Below are positions 25,827-32,828 of a stretch of DNA of 64,000 bases, piece by piece. The stretch covers positions 248,001 through 312,000 of the forward strand of contig NZ_BDUC01000002.1 in the NCBI RefSeq assembly GCF_002218085.1. Reading direction: 5' to 3'. The position numbers and the translations under genes were made by a program. The notes under the pieces are model-generated. The model saw nothing but the letters and a program-made list of their open reading frames with translations, was not told the origin of the DNA and made no database searches. Numbering within the stretch: the stretch's first letter is position 1; the number at the start of each line of letters is the position of its first letter. This DNA is from Tolypothrix sp. NIES-4075 (GTDB lineage: Bacteria > Cyanobacteriota > Cyanobacteriia > Cyanobacteriales > Nostocaceae).

Positions 25827-26753
25827 ATGACAGAGAGTAACGTGAGAATTGTCTCCCTAATTCCCAGTGGAACGGAGATTTTAGCCGCATTGGGTTTAAC
25901 TGATATGATTGTCGGGCGATCGCACGAATGTGACTACCCTCCAGAAATCAAAAATCGCCCTGTTTGCACCCAAGCAAGGCTAAACACCAATGCACCCAGC
26001 GCCGAAATTCATGATAAAGTCAACAACTTGTTGCAATCTGCCCTCAGCATCTATCAAATCAAAACTGATGTTTTAGAACAATTGCAGCCCACTCACATTG
26101 TTACCCAAGACCAGTGCGATGTTTGTGCTGTCAGTCTGGGTGACGTTGAAAAGGCAGTTGCTAGCCTTACCCACAATTCACCCCAAATTATTTCCTTGCA
26201 ACCCAATGTTCTCAAGGATGTTTGGACGGATATTGAGCGAGTCAGCAAAGCCTTCAACGTTGATTCAGTCAAGGTATTAGAAAATTTAGAAGCTCGCGTC
26301 AAAATTGTAGAGCAGAGAATCCAAGGACTTTCCTTGACAGAACTGCCGAAAGTCGCTTGTATCGAGTGGACTGACCCTTTAATGGCTGCTTCCAATTGGA
26401 TTCCAGAATTAGTCAACTTAGCAGGAGGACAATCGCTGTTTAGCGTAGCCGGTCAACCTTCAGCTCACTTGCAGTGGGAAACACTAATAACTAGCAATCC
26501 AGATGCTATCATTTTTATGCCTTGCGGCTTTGATTTAAATCGCACTCGTCAAGAAGCCCAGCTATTAACTCAAAGTCCAGAATGGCAAAAACTCCACGCC
26601 ACCCAAAGTGGTAGGGTGTATATTACTGATGGCAATGCCTATTTCAATCGTCCAGGACCGCGATTAGCAGATTCTTTAGAAATTTTGGCAGAAATTCTAC
26701 ATCCGGAAATTTTCCAATACGGTTACAAAGGAACCGGTTGGGAAGTTTTGTAA
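25827..26753 (+). CDS. Cobalamin-binding / BtuF-like periplasmic-binding-fold protein
   Basis: 308 residues from ATG 25827, preceded by AAGGTGGAG; an upstream ATG at 25746 lacks such a site. RIVSLIPSGTEILAALGL and GRSHECDYPPEI are the N-terminal signatures of the BtuF/FecB-type (PF01497) fold. VTQDQCDVCAVS, PEWQKLHATQSGRVYITDG and FNRPGPRLADSLEILAEI complete it. BtuF delivers vitamin B12 to an ABC importer, but this protein has no signal peptide or lipobox and no transporter genes beside it, so it may act in the cytoplasm. The ligand is uncertain. Confidence 0.8.
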   Translation: MTESNVRIVSLIPSGTEILAALGLTDMIVGRSHECDYPPEIKNRPVCTQARLNTNAPSAEIHDKVNNLLQSALSIYQIKTDVLEQLQPTHIVTQDQCDVCAVSLGDVEKAVASLTHNSPQIISLQPNVLKDVWTDIERVSKAFNVDSVKVLENLEARVKIVEQRIQGLSLTELPKVACIEWTDPLMAASNWIPELVNLAGGQSLFSVAGQPSAHLQWETLITSNPDAIIFMPCGFDLNRTRQEAQLLTQSPEWQKLHATQSGRVYITDGNAYFNRPGPRLADSLEILAEILHPEIFQYGYKGTGWEVL

Positions 26754-26754
26754 T

Positions 26755-26800
26755 GGGGAATAGGTAATGGGGAATGGGTAATGGGGAATGGGGGGATGGG
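26755..26800. repeat. GGGGAATGGGTAAT heptamer-type array
   Basis: Alternating GGGGAATAGGTAAT and GGGGAATGGGTAAT units directly after the BtuF-like stop codon, followed by CTTGTCTGCTTGTCTCCCC-type low-complexity DNA up to 26859. Confidence 0.8.
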
Positions 26801-26859
26801 GAGATGAACAGAAACAATCGTCTTTTTGTCCCCTTGTCTGCTTGTCTCCCCTGTCCCCC

Positions 26860-27159
26860 TCACCTTGTCGTGGGTGCATTTTTCAGCCATTCTATTAGAG
26901 ATTTTAAGTCACCGGAAAGTGCGGATTCACCTACAGTGATGGTATGTTGCTTACCGTTATCTTCTACAGTCAAGGTATATTGAAAGCGATCGCTTCCTCG
27001 TGTATCTGAAGTGATTGTTTGGGGTAATTCAAAAAAACCCGCAGATTGAATTAGTTGAGAAACTTGGTTAGATTCGTTTGCCGGCAAAGTAGCAGTGTCA
27101 ATGTTTGTTGTCCTGATTATTCCAGCAAAGCCACCTGAGCGTTCAAAGGAGATCCGCAT
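26860..27159 (-). CDS. Emfourin-like protealysin inhibitor
   Basis: 99 residues from ATG 27159 with GGAG eight bases upstream; an ATG at 27201 is less likely. MRISFERSGGFAGIIRTTNI, LIQSAGFFELP and DRFQYTLTVEDNGKQHTITV match the emfourin family: small cytoplasmic proteins encoded beside protealysin-like M4 peptidases that inhibit them. The protease gene lies directly upstream on the same strand (27321-28400), which strongly supports the call. The pair is probably co-transcribed, protease first, across a 160-bp gap. Confidence 0.85.
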   Translation of the reverse strand: MRISFERSGGFAGIIRTTNIDTATLPANESNQVSQLIQSAGFFELPQTITSDTRGSDRFQYTLTVEDNGKQHTITVGESALSGDLKSLIEWLKNAPTTR

Positions 27160-27320
27160 TTTTAAGTCTCCGTCGTGTTGTATGTGCCGCGAAAAATACA
27201 AAAACTAGGAGGAAAACAGTATTATCTCCTAGTTTAGCAATAAAAGACAACACGCAAACAATTAGAAGTTATGAATTATGAATTCCCAATTCCGCTCCTC
27301 ATAACTCCTAACTCCTAACT

Positions 27321-28400
27321 TTAAAGAACTCCTACCTTTTGCCAAGCATTCTGCACCGCTTTCTGTTCCTTACCATTACTACCGTAAAGTTCTCCAGCAA
27401 CTTGGATAGTTGTTTTCGCAGCGGTTTTAAAATTAGCTTTAGAGCGCAGGCGATCGCGTAAAGTTATATACCAAATTTTCCCAGCTTTTTCCCAAGCATA
27501 ACCGCCAATTTCCATTGCCGCTAAGTAAAACGCATTGTTGGGAATACCTGAGTTAATATGCACCCCATTATTATCTTGCATCCCCCTGTAAAGGTCTTTA
27601 TAATTGGCTGGTTGTGGGTCTTTCCCCAACACGGGGTCATCATAGGCTGTCCCAGGCGCTTTCATCGAGCGGATACCTACACCCTTGACATTTGGCGCAA
27701 ATAGACCTTCCCCAATAATCCAACTTGACTTGTCTGCCGTCTCATTATTTGCTCTTTGTTTGACCATGATACCGAAGACATCAGACATCGACTCATTGAG
27801 TGCGCCAGATTCGCCAAAGTATACTAGAGCAGCTTCATACTGAGTCACACCATGAGTTAACTCATGTCCAATCACATCAATTGACTTAGTGAAGCGTTGA
27901 AAAAGCTGTCCGTCACCATCACCATAAACCATCTGGTTGCCATTCCAAAAGGCGTTGTCATACTTCGTGCCGTAATGCACTGTCGAGTCTAAACGCAGCC
28001 CCTTATCATCAACAGAATTCCGCTCGAAGACATCATGATACAAATCATAAGTTGCCCCTGCACTATCGTAAGCTTCGTTCACCATCTCGTCACTGCTGGC
28101 AGGATCGCCTTCACTGCGTACTAACGTGCCTGGGAGTTGTTCGCTATTTTTAGCATCGTAGACGGTGCGACGTTTCTGACCGGGTTGGGCTTCAAATGTA
28201 ATACCACCTACCACATCTCGACGTCCCCGAAGCTGTGCGGAAACATTTAATGTATGAAAAGCCCACTGACGCTGTTCAGGATTGCCATTGACAGCAACCT
28301 TTTCTAGCATGTGTGGTGGGACGATACAACAAATAGGGCAGCGAGAATAAATTTGATGCTTACAGTCAAACCCTAACGATCTTTTTTTGCTTTTACCCAT
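27321..28400 (-). CDS. Protealysin-like M4 family metallopeptidase
   Basis: 359 residues. GHELTHG carries the two zinc histidines and the catalytic glutamate; GALNESMSDVFG gives the third zinc ligand. The C-terminal helical domain has the DNNGVHINSGIPNNAFYLAA segment containing the second active-site histidine. A short propeptide with CxxxVPPHML, typical of protealysin-like precursors, precedes the catalytic part. There is no signal peptide and the N-terminus is basic (MGKSKKRS), fitting the non-classical export or intracellular role suggested for this group. Four cysteines cluster near residues 14-25. Probably held in check by the emfourin encoded next to it; roles in bacterial interactions are described for relatives, not for this one. 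Confidence 0.92.
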   Translation of the reverse strand: MGKSKKRSLGFDCKHQIYSRCPICCIVPPHMLEKVAVNGNPEQRQWAFHTLNVSAQLRGRRDVVGGITFEAQPGQKRRTVYDAKNSEQLPGTLVRSEGDPASSDEMVNEAYDSAGATYDLYHDVFERNSVDDKGLRLDSTVHYGTKYDNAFWNGNQMVYGDGDGQLFQRFTKSIDVIGHELTHGVTQYEAALVYFGESGALNESMSDVFGIMVKQRANNETADKSSWIIGEGLFAPNVKGVGIRSMKAPGTAYDDPVLGKDPQPANYKDLYRGMQDNNGVHINSGIPNNAFYLAAMEIGGYAWEKAGKIWYITLRDRLRSKANFKTAAKTTIQVAGELYGSNGKEQKAVQNAWQKVGVL

Positions 28401-28557
28401 GCAAGATGTTCTCCTTTTTAAAAGTAAGTGATGAGAACTGGCTTAAACTCCACTGTTGAAAGGAGTAGAAAAACCAATACCAACAGCGTATCCGTGGTTT
28501 GTCTCTTGGTGAAAATCTTCTCTGTTTGTATTTTCAACACATCCGTTGATATTTTAC

Positions 28558-28579
28558 AGTACCCTCGCAGGGTACTTTT
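28558..28579 (+). terminator. Hairpin AGTACCCT-CGC-AGGGTACT followed by TTT
   Basis: An 8-bp perfect stem, 3-base loop, then a short T run. It lies in the 537-bp gap (28401-28937) between the divergent protease and bioB genes, so it may end a small transcript or act in the leader. The rest of the gap has no gene; CTTTAC-N6-GTAAAG at 28868-28885 just upstream of bioB is a weak operator candidate. Confidence 0.4.
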
Positions 28580-28937
28580 GTGTTAGGGTGTTGCATCAAA
28601 GCACAAGGGAAACGTTGATGCGGCGAGTTTCAGCCAAAAACACAAGTGTCAATCAGCAACACTTCGTTAAATACACCCAACGGGTTTATATAATAGTTCC
28701 TGTTAAGGACAATTGTGCTATTTATTACTATTTTGTTAATAAAAGGCAATGCCCATTGCTCATTGCCCTAAAGTGATAAGCTGATGTCTAATATCTACAG
28801 GGGTAAAATTCAGCAGGAACGGTGGTAAGCGCACGTCAGTAGCATTTCGATTGGCTTTGACCAAACGCTTTACAAGAGCGTAAAGATTCCGCAGGCATGA
28901 AAACTTCTGATAAATCCACTCTACAACAAGGATAGTG

Positions 28938-29948
28938 ATGTCGGTGAGTAGAATACGCTACGATTGGGACTATAAAGAGATTTGGACGATATATAATACG
29001 CCATTGCTAGAGCTTATTTATCAAGCTGCTAGCGTGCATCGTCAATATCATGACTCAACAAAAATTCAAGTTTGCAAGCTAATTTCTATTAAAACCGGAG
29101 CTTGTCCAGAAGATTGCAGCTACTGCGCTCAATCTTCTCGCTACAAAACAGCAGTGAAGCCAGAAGCACTTTTAGAAAAAGAAACAGTACTCAACATTGC
29201 CCAGAAAGCCAAAGAAAGCGGTATTAGTCGCGTTTGTATGGGTGCTGCTTGGCGAGAAGTACGCGATAACTCGCAATTTGAACAAGTGTTAGAAATGGTC
29301 AAAGAGGTGACAGCATTAGGTTTAGAGGTGTGCTGCACTCTGGGGATGCTGAGTGAATCTCAAGCAAAGCGCTTAGAAGATGCGGGATTGTACGCTTATA
29401 ACCATAACTTGGATACATCAGCAGAATATTACAACACTATCATTACAACCAGAACTTATGGCGATCGCCTCAACACAATCGATAATGTCCGCTCCACAAA
29501 TGTGACTGTATGTTCTGGCGGTATACTCGGTTTAGGCGAAACAGTAGGCGATCGCGTCTCGATGTTGCACACTCTGGCAACACTACAACCACACCCAGAG
29601 TCCGTACCAATTAATATTCTCTCCCAAGTTCCAGGCACACCATTAGAAAATCAGCCTGATGTCCCCATTTGGGATGTCGTGCGAATGATTGCCACTGCTC
29701 GTATTTTAATGCCTGCCTCTGATGTCCGCCTCAGTGCAGGGAGAGCCAGACTTTCTCAAGTTGAGCAAGCCTTATGCTTCATGGCAGGAGCAAATTCTAT
29801 CTTTTCCAGCGACGACGGTCACATGTTAACCGTTACCACTCCTTGTCCAGGATACAACGCCGACCAAGAAATGCTCAATTTACTCGGTTTAGAAATGCGT
29901 CCTTCTAAAAATCAGGAAAAGGTAGCACCTCAAGCTGTAATTAATTAA
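28938..29948 (+). CDS. bioB: Biotin synthase BioB
   Basis: 336 residues from ATG 28938 (AAGGA five bases upstream; GTG 28935 is adjacent). A radical-SAM enzyme that inserts sulfur into dethiobiotin. KTGACPEDCSYCAQSS holds the C-x3-C-x2-C for the [4Fe-4S]-SAM cluster. Auxiliary-cluster ligands appear in VCMGAAWRE, LEVCCTLGML and VTVCSGGILGLGE. YNHNLDTSAEYY is the substrate-pocket segment, and MPASDVRLSAGRARL carries the conserved cluster Arg. Length matches the family. Other bio genes are not in the window, as is common in cyanobacteria. Confidence 0.97.
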   Translation: MSVSRIRYDWDYKEIWTIYNTPLLELIYQAASVHRQYHDSTKIQVCKLISIKTGACPEDCSYCAQSSRYKTAVKPEALLEKETVLNIAQKAKESGISRVCMGAAWREVRDNSQFEQVLEMVKEVTALGLEVCCTLGMLSESQAKRLEDAGLYAYNHNLDTSAEYYNTIITTRTYGDRLNTIDNVRSTNVTVCSGGILGLGETVGDRVSMLHTLATLQPHPESVPINILSQVPGTPLENQPDVPIWDVVRMIATARILMPASDVRLSAGRARLSQVEQALCFMAGANSIFSSDDGHMLTVTTPCPGYNADQEMLNLLGLEMRPSKNQEKVAPQAVIN

Positions 29949-29962
29949 ATCTCACGGCAAGA

Positions 29963-30142
29963 GGGAGCATCCCAATTTCGCAAAAAGGCCTCAGGCTAGA
30001 AGCCGCTGGCTCTACTAACAAAGCCTGCCTTGTCTACGACACGCTACGCGAACGCAGGCTATATGAGTTCTAGAGCCTGCCTTCGCAGGCTTTGTTTGTG
30101 TAGCGATACCCTTCTAGGGTATTGCAGCGTTGGGATGCTCCC
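29963..30142. mobile_element. MITE-like element bounded by GGGAGCATCCCAA inverted repeats
   Basis: Perfect 13-bp terminal inverted repeats: GGGAGCATCCCAA (29963-29975) and TTGGGATGCTCCC (30130-30142), 180 bp apart. Inside are palindromes GCCTGCCTTCGCAGGC and ATACCCTTCTAGGGTAT and no ORF. It sits between bioB and petL. No transposase is visible in the window. Confidence 0.75.
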
Positions 30143-30188
30143 AAGGTTTTCTTTGCGGCTTTGCGCCTTAGCGTGAGATAATCATCAA

Positions 30189-30284
30189 TTAAATAATCTT
30201 CGCGCTACGCAGACCGAACAACAGACCAACAGCTATACCAAAGAACAAAGCCAAAAAGCCAATATAAGATATCACAGCAAACAT
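30189..30284 (-). CDS. petL: Cytochrome b6f complex subunit PetL
   Basis: A 31-residue single-helix protein: MFAVISYIGFLALFFGIAVG then LLFGLRSAKII, stop TAA. The pattern YIxFxALFFGIAxG followed by two basic residues and a hydrophobic end matches cyanobacterial PetL, a small peripheral subunit that stabilises the b6f complex in the thylakoid membrane. GGAG lies eight bases upstream of the ATG. It is monocistronic, flanked by repeats on the 3' side and divergent from aroB. Confidence 0.88.
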   Translation of the reverse strand: MFAVISYIGFLALFFGIAVGLLFGLRSAKII

Positions 30285-30416
30285 TTACGTTTCTCCATAA
30301 GACTTTACTAATATCTATTCAAGCATTAGTCAACAGTTATTAGTCACTTTTCCCCCTTGTGTTCTTGTCTCCACCTGCGTAGAATGCGAGAAAATAGGGC
30401 AGAGGGGGGTTTATTG

Positions 30417-31511
30417 ATGGATCGTATTAATGTAAATTTACCGGAGCAGTCTTATGAGATTGCGATCGCATCTGGTAGCCTTGATAATCTCGGCGAACAA
30501 ATGAGCAGTTTGCAGCTAGGCAAAAAGATACTGCTAGTTTCTAACCCGACGATTTTTAAGCATTATGGAGAAAGAGCGATCGCATCTTTGACATCTGCTA
30601 ATTTTGAAGTTGTCAGTTCCATGCTTCCCCCAGGTGAACGCTACAAAAACCTGAACTCAATTCAAAAACTTTACGATGTTGCCCTAGAAAACCGCCTAGA
30701 ACGCTCCTCTACAATGGTGGCTTTGGGGGGGGGTGTCATCGGTGATATGACAGGCTTCGCGGCTGCTACGTGGCTGAGGGGGATTAACGTTGTGCAAGTG
30801 CCGACTACACTTTTAGCAATGGTAGATTCGGCGATCGGTGGCAAAACTGGCGTAAATCATCCCCAAGGCAAAAACTTGATTGGTGCGTTTCATCAACCGC
30901 GTTTGGTTTTAATCGATCCAGAAGTGCTGAAAACCCTGCCCATGCGAGAGTTTCGCGCGGGTATGGCAGAAGTTATTAAGTACGGTGTCATTTGGGATGC
31001 TGAGTTGTTCGCCGAAATGGAAGCGAGTAAGAACCTAAATCAACACCGCTACGTCAAGCCGGAATTAATAGATAGCATTTTAACTCGTTCTTGTCAAGCT
31101 AAAGCAGATGTTGTCAGCAAAGACGAAAAAGAAGCCGGACTGCGGGCAATTCTTAATTATGGTCACACCATCGGACACGCCGTAGAAAGCTTGACAGGTT
31201 ATCGTTTAGTAAATCATGGTGAAGCTGTGGGTATTGGAATGGTAGCAGCAGGGCAGATTGCTGCGGAATTGGGAATGTGGCAAAAAGAAGATACACAAAG
31301 GCAAGATGCTTTGATTGCCAAAGCCGGTTTACCGACAAAATTACCTGATGGGGTGGATATTGAAGCGATAATTGAGGCGTTGCAAAGCGATAAGAAAGTC
31401 AAAGACGGTAAAGTTAGGTTTGTTTTGCCAACGCAGATAGGTGTAGTGACGGTGACTGATGAAGTCCCATCGGATATTATCCGGCAGGTGTTGCGCGGGA
31501 TGCAAGGTTAG
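30417..31511 (+). CDS. aroB: 3-dehydroquinate synthase AroB
   Basis: 364 residues from ATG 30417 (a 20-codon upstream extension is rejected). Second step of the shikimate pathway: DAHP to 3-dehydroquinate, NAD and metal dependent. Signatures: ALGGGVIGDMTGFAAATWLRG (NAD-binding), PTTLLAMVDSAIGGKTGVN, GAFHQPRLVLIDP, EVIKYGV, and the metal-binding region ILNYGHTIGHAVE with H and E ligands. The length and all motifs are standard. Single gene, upstream of a dispersed repeat. Confidence 0.97.
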   Translation: MDRINVNLPEQSYEIAIASGSLDNLGEQMSSLQLGKKILLVSNPTIFKHYGERAIASLTSANFEVVSSMLPPGERYKNLNSIQKLYDVALENRLERSSTMVALGGGVIGDMTGFAAATWLRGINVVQVPTTLLAMVDSAIGGKTGVNHPQGKNLIGAFHQPRLVLIDPEVLKTLPMREFRAGMAEVIKYGVIWDAELFAEMEASKNLNQHRYVKPELIDSILTRSCQAKADVVSKDEKEAGLRAILNYGHTIGHAVESLTGYRLVNHGEAVGIGMVAAGQIAAELGMWQKEDTQRQDALIAKAGLPTKLPDGVDIEAIIEALQSDKKVKDGKVRFVLPTQIGVVTVTDEVPSDIIRQVLRGMQG

Positions 31512-31526
31512 CGATCGCTTATATAT

Positions 31527-31599
31527 TCGTAGTGAGCGCTACCCTACGGGAAAGCTCCGCTAACAGCGCTCAAAAAGGCACGCTTCGTGCCTACTACGA
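31527..31599. repeat. TCGTAGT/ACTACGA-bounded dispersed repeat, copy 3
   Basis: TCGTAGTGAGCG at the left and CTACTACGA at the right; internal palindromes include GGCACGCTTCGTGCC. Located just after aroB. Confidence 0.7.
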
Positions 31600-31677
31600 A
31601 TAAAACTTTAATCAATGTGTATAACAGCGTAAATCCTGACACAATACAATTAAACTACCCGCCAGCCGATTTATGCG

Positions 31678-32244
31678 ATGATACTCTCAGCAAACAATCA
31701 ACTAACCTTGCAAGAGTTTTTGAATCTTCCCCCAGGTGAGGGAGATATCACTTACGAACTCGTTGATGGACAAGCGATTCCGAAAGTATCACACACATTT
31801 TTTCACTCTAAACTTACCCGTGTCCTACTTTATCTTATAGATCAATGGTGTGAGGGAAGGGGAGAAATTTATCCAGCATTGGCTGTTGTATTAACCCGTC
31901 GTAGTAAAGATTGGGTTCCCACACCTGATTTATTGTACATTTCCAATGAAAATTTACCCGCCGATTGGGATGAAGACGAAGCTTGTCCTGTCCCTCCTGA
32001 TTTGGTAATTGAAATTATTTCCCCAGGACAAACCTTTGGACAAATGGCAGCGAAAGCAAAAGACTATTTAGATGCTAAGGTGCTGCGGGTGTGGGTGGTA
32101 GATAGTAAAGCCAGAAGCATCACCGTTTTTTATCCAGATGCGGCGCCGCAGACTTATATGGGAAATGAATTGCTTACAGATTCACTGTTTGCGGGATTAG
32201 AATTTAGTGTTGAGCAAGTGTTTGAAAAGGCGAAGATACCATAA
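31678..32244 (+). CDS. Uma2 family (DUF820) endonuclease-like protein
   Basis: 188 residues, a single Uma2 domain without the coiled-coil tail of the copy at 15423-16217. LTLQEFLNLPPGEGDITYEL is the usual N-terminal part. VPTPDLLYIS, PDLVIEIISPG and YLDAKVLRVWVVDSKARSITVF give the D...E-x...-type PD-(D/E)xK core. The biological role of the family is not established. Stand-alone gene followed by repeats. Confidence 0.82.
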   Translation: MILSANNQLTLQEFLNLPPGEGDITYELVDGQAIPKVSHTFFHSKLTRVLLYLIDQWCEGRGEIYPALAVVLTRRSKDWVPTPDLLYISNENLPADWDEDEACPVPPDLVIEIISPGQTFGQMAAKAKDYLDAKVLRVWVVDSKARSITVFYPDAAPQTYMGNELLTDSLFAGLEFSVEQVFEKAKIP

Positions 32245-32280
32245 ATTGTATATTATGGCGCTTCCAGTTGAGTCCAATAT

Positions 32281-32370
32281 AGACCTAACCCCCAACCCCT
32301 TCCCTACAAGGGAAGGGGAGTAAGCATCAAAGCCTCTCTCCTTGCAGGAGAGAGGTTTGGAGAGAGGTCA
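32281..32370. repeat. CTAACCCCC...GAGAGGTC palindromic dispersed repeat
   Basis: ACCTAACCCCCAACCCCTTC, then CCCTACAAGGGAAGGGGAG, then CTCTCTCCTTGCAGGAGAGAG. Shares its left edge (TATAGACCTAACCCCC) with the copy at 47054-47147; shorter relatives at 35111-35167, 48991-49054 and 57731-57799. Confidence 0.75.
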
Positions 32371-32405
32371 GATTGTATTGTATACAAACAAAAAGCGCAA
32401 TATTT

Positions 32406-32699
32406 GAGCCTCAGAAGGTCAAAGTTGAGCCTCAGAAGGTCAAAGTTGAGCCTCAGAAGGTCAAAGTTGAGCCTCAGAAGGTCAACGATGAGCCTCAGAA
32501 GGTCAAAGTTGAGCCTCAGAAGGTCAACGATGAGCCTCAGAAGGTCAACGTTGAGCCTCAGAAGGTCAACGATGAGCCTCAGAAGGTCAACAATGAGCTT
32601 CAGAAGGTCAAAGTTGAGCATCAGAAGGTCAACGATGAGCCTCAGAAGGTCAAAGTTGAGCCTCTGAACATGAAACTTCGAGTTCAGAACACGAAACTT
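32406..32699. repeat. 21-bp minisatellite (12 clear and 2 degenerate units)
   Basis: Unit GAGCCTCAGAAGGTCAAAGTT with variants AACGAT and AACGTT at the end. Because 21 is a multiple of three, several frames stay open; the + frame 32373-32720 would encode EPQKVKV/EPQKVND heptads ending KLRELAKK, and the minus strand is also open. Proline in every heptad argues against a coiled coil, and no ribosome-binding site is seen, so it is listed as a repeat. Bases 32721-32828 hold nothing recognisable. Confidence 0.85.
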
Positions 32700-32828
32700 C
32701 GAGAATTAGCGAAAAAGTGAAGATTGCGGTTAAAGGAATGTGGAGCAAAACTTACCGCGACGTGAGATGTGTGTGTTTTCGGTTTTGGCTAGAGGAAGTA
32801 TTTTTCTTTCCTACTCTCCATCTTTGAC

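Noticed and set aside
28546..28776. 76-codon ORF in the protease-bioB gap
   Set aside because: Starts before a hairpin, no ribosome-binding site, no family pattern.
32406..32699. CRISPR array
   Set aside because: Contiguous 21-bp units without spacers.
32373..32720. 115-codon ORF across the 21-bp minisatellite (and overlapping frames on both strands)
   Set aside because: Openness is explained by the repeat length being a multiple of three; no start signal or recognisable domain. Kept only as a repeat and a low-level finding.
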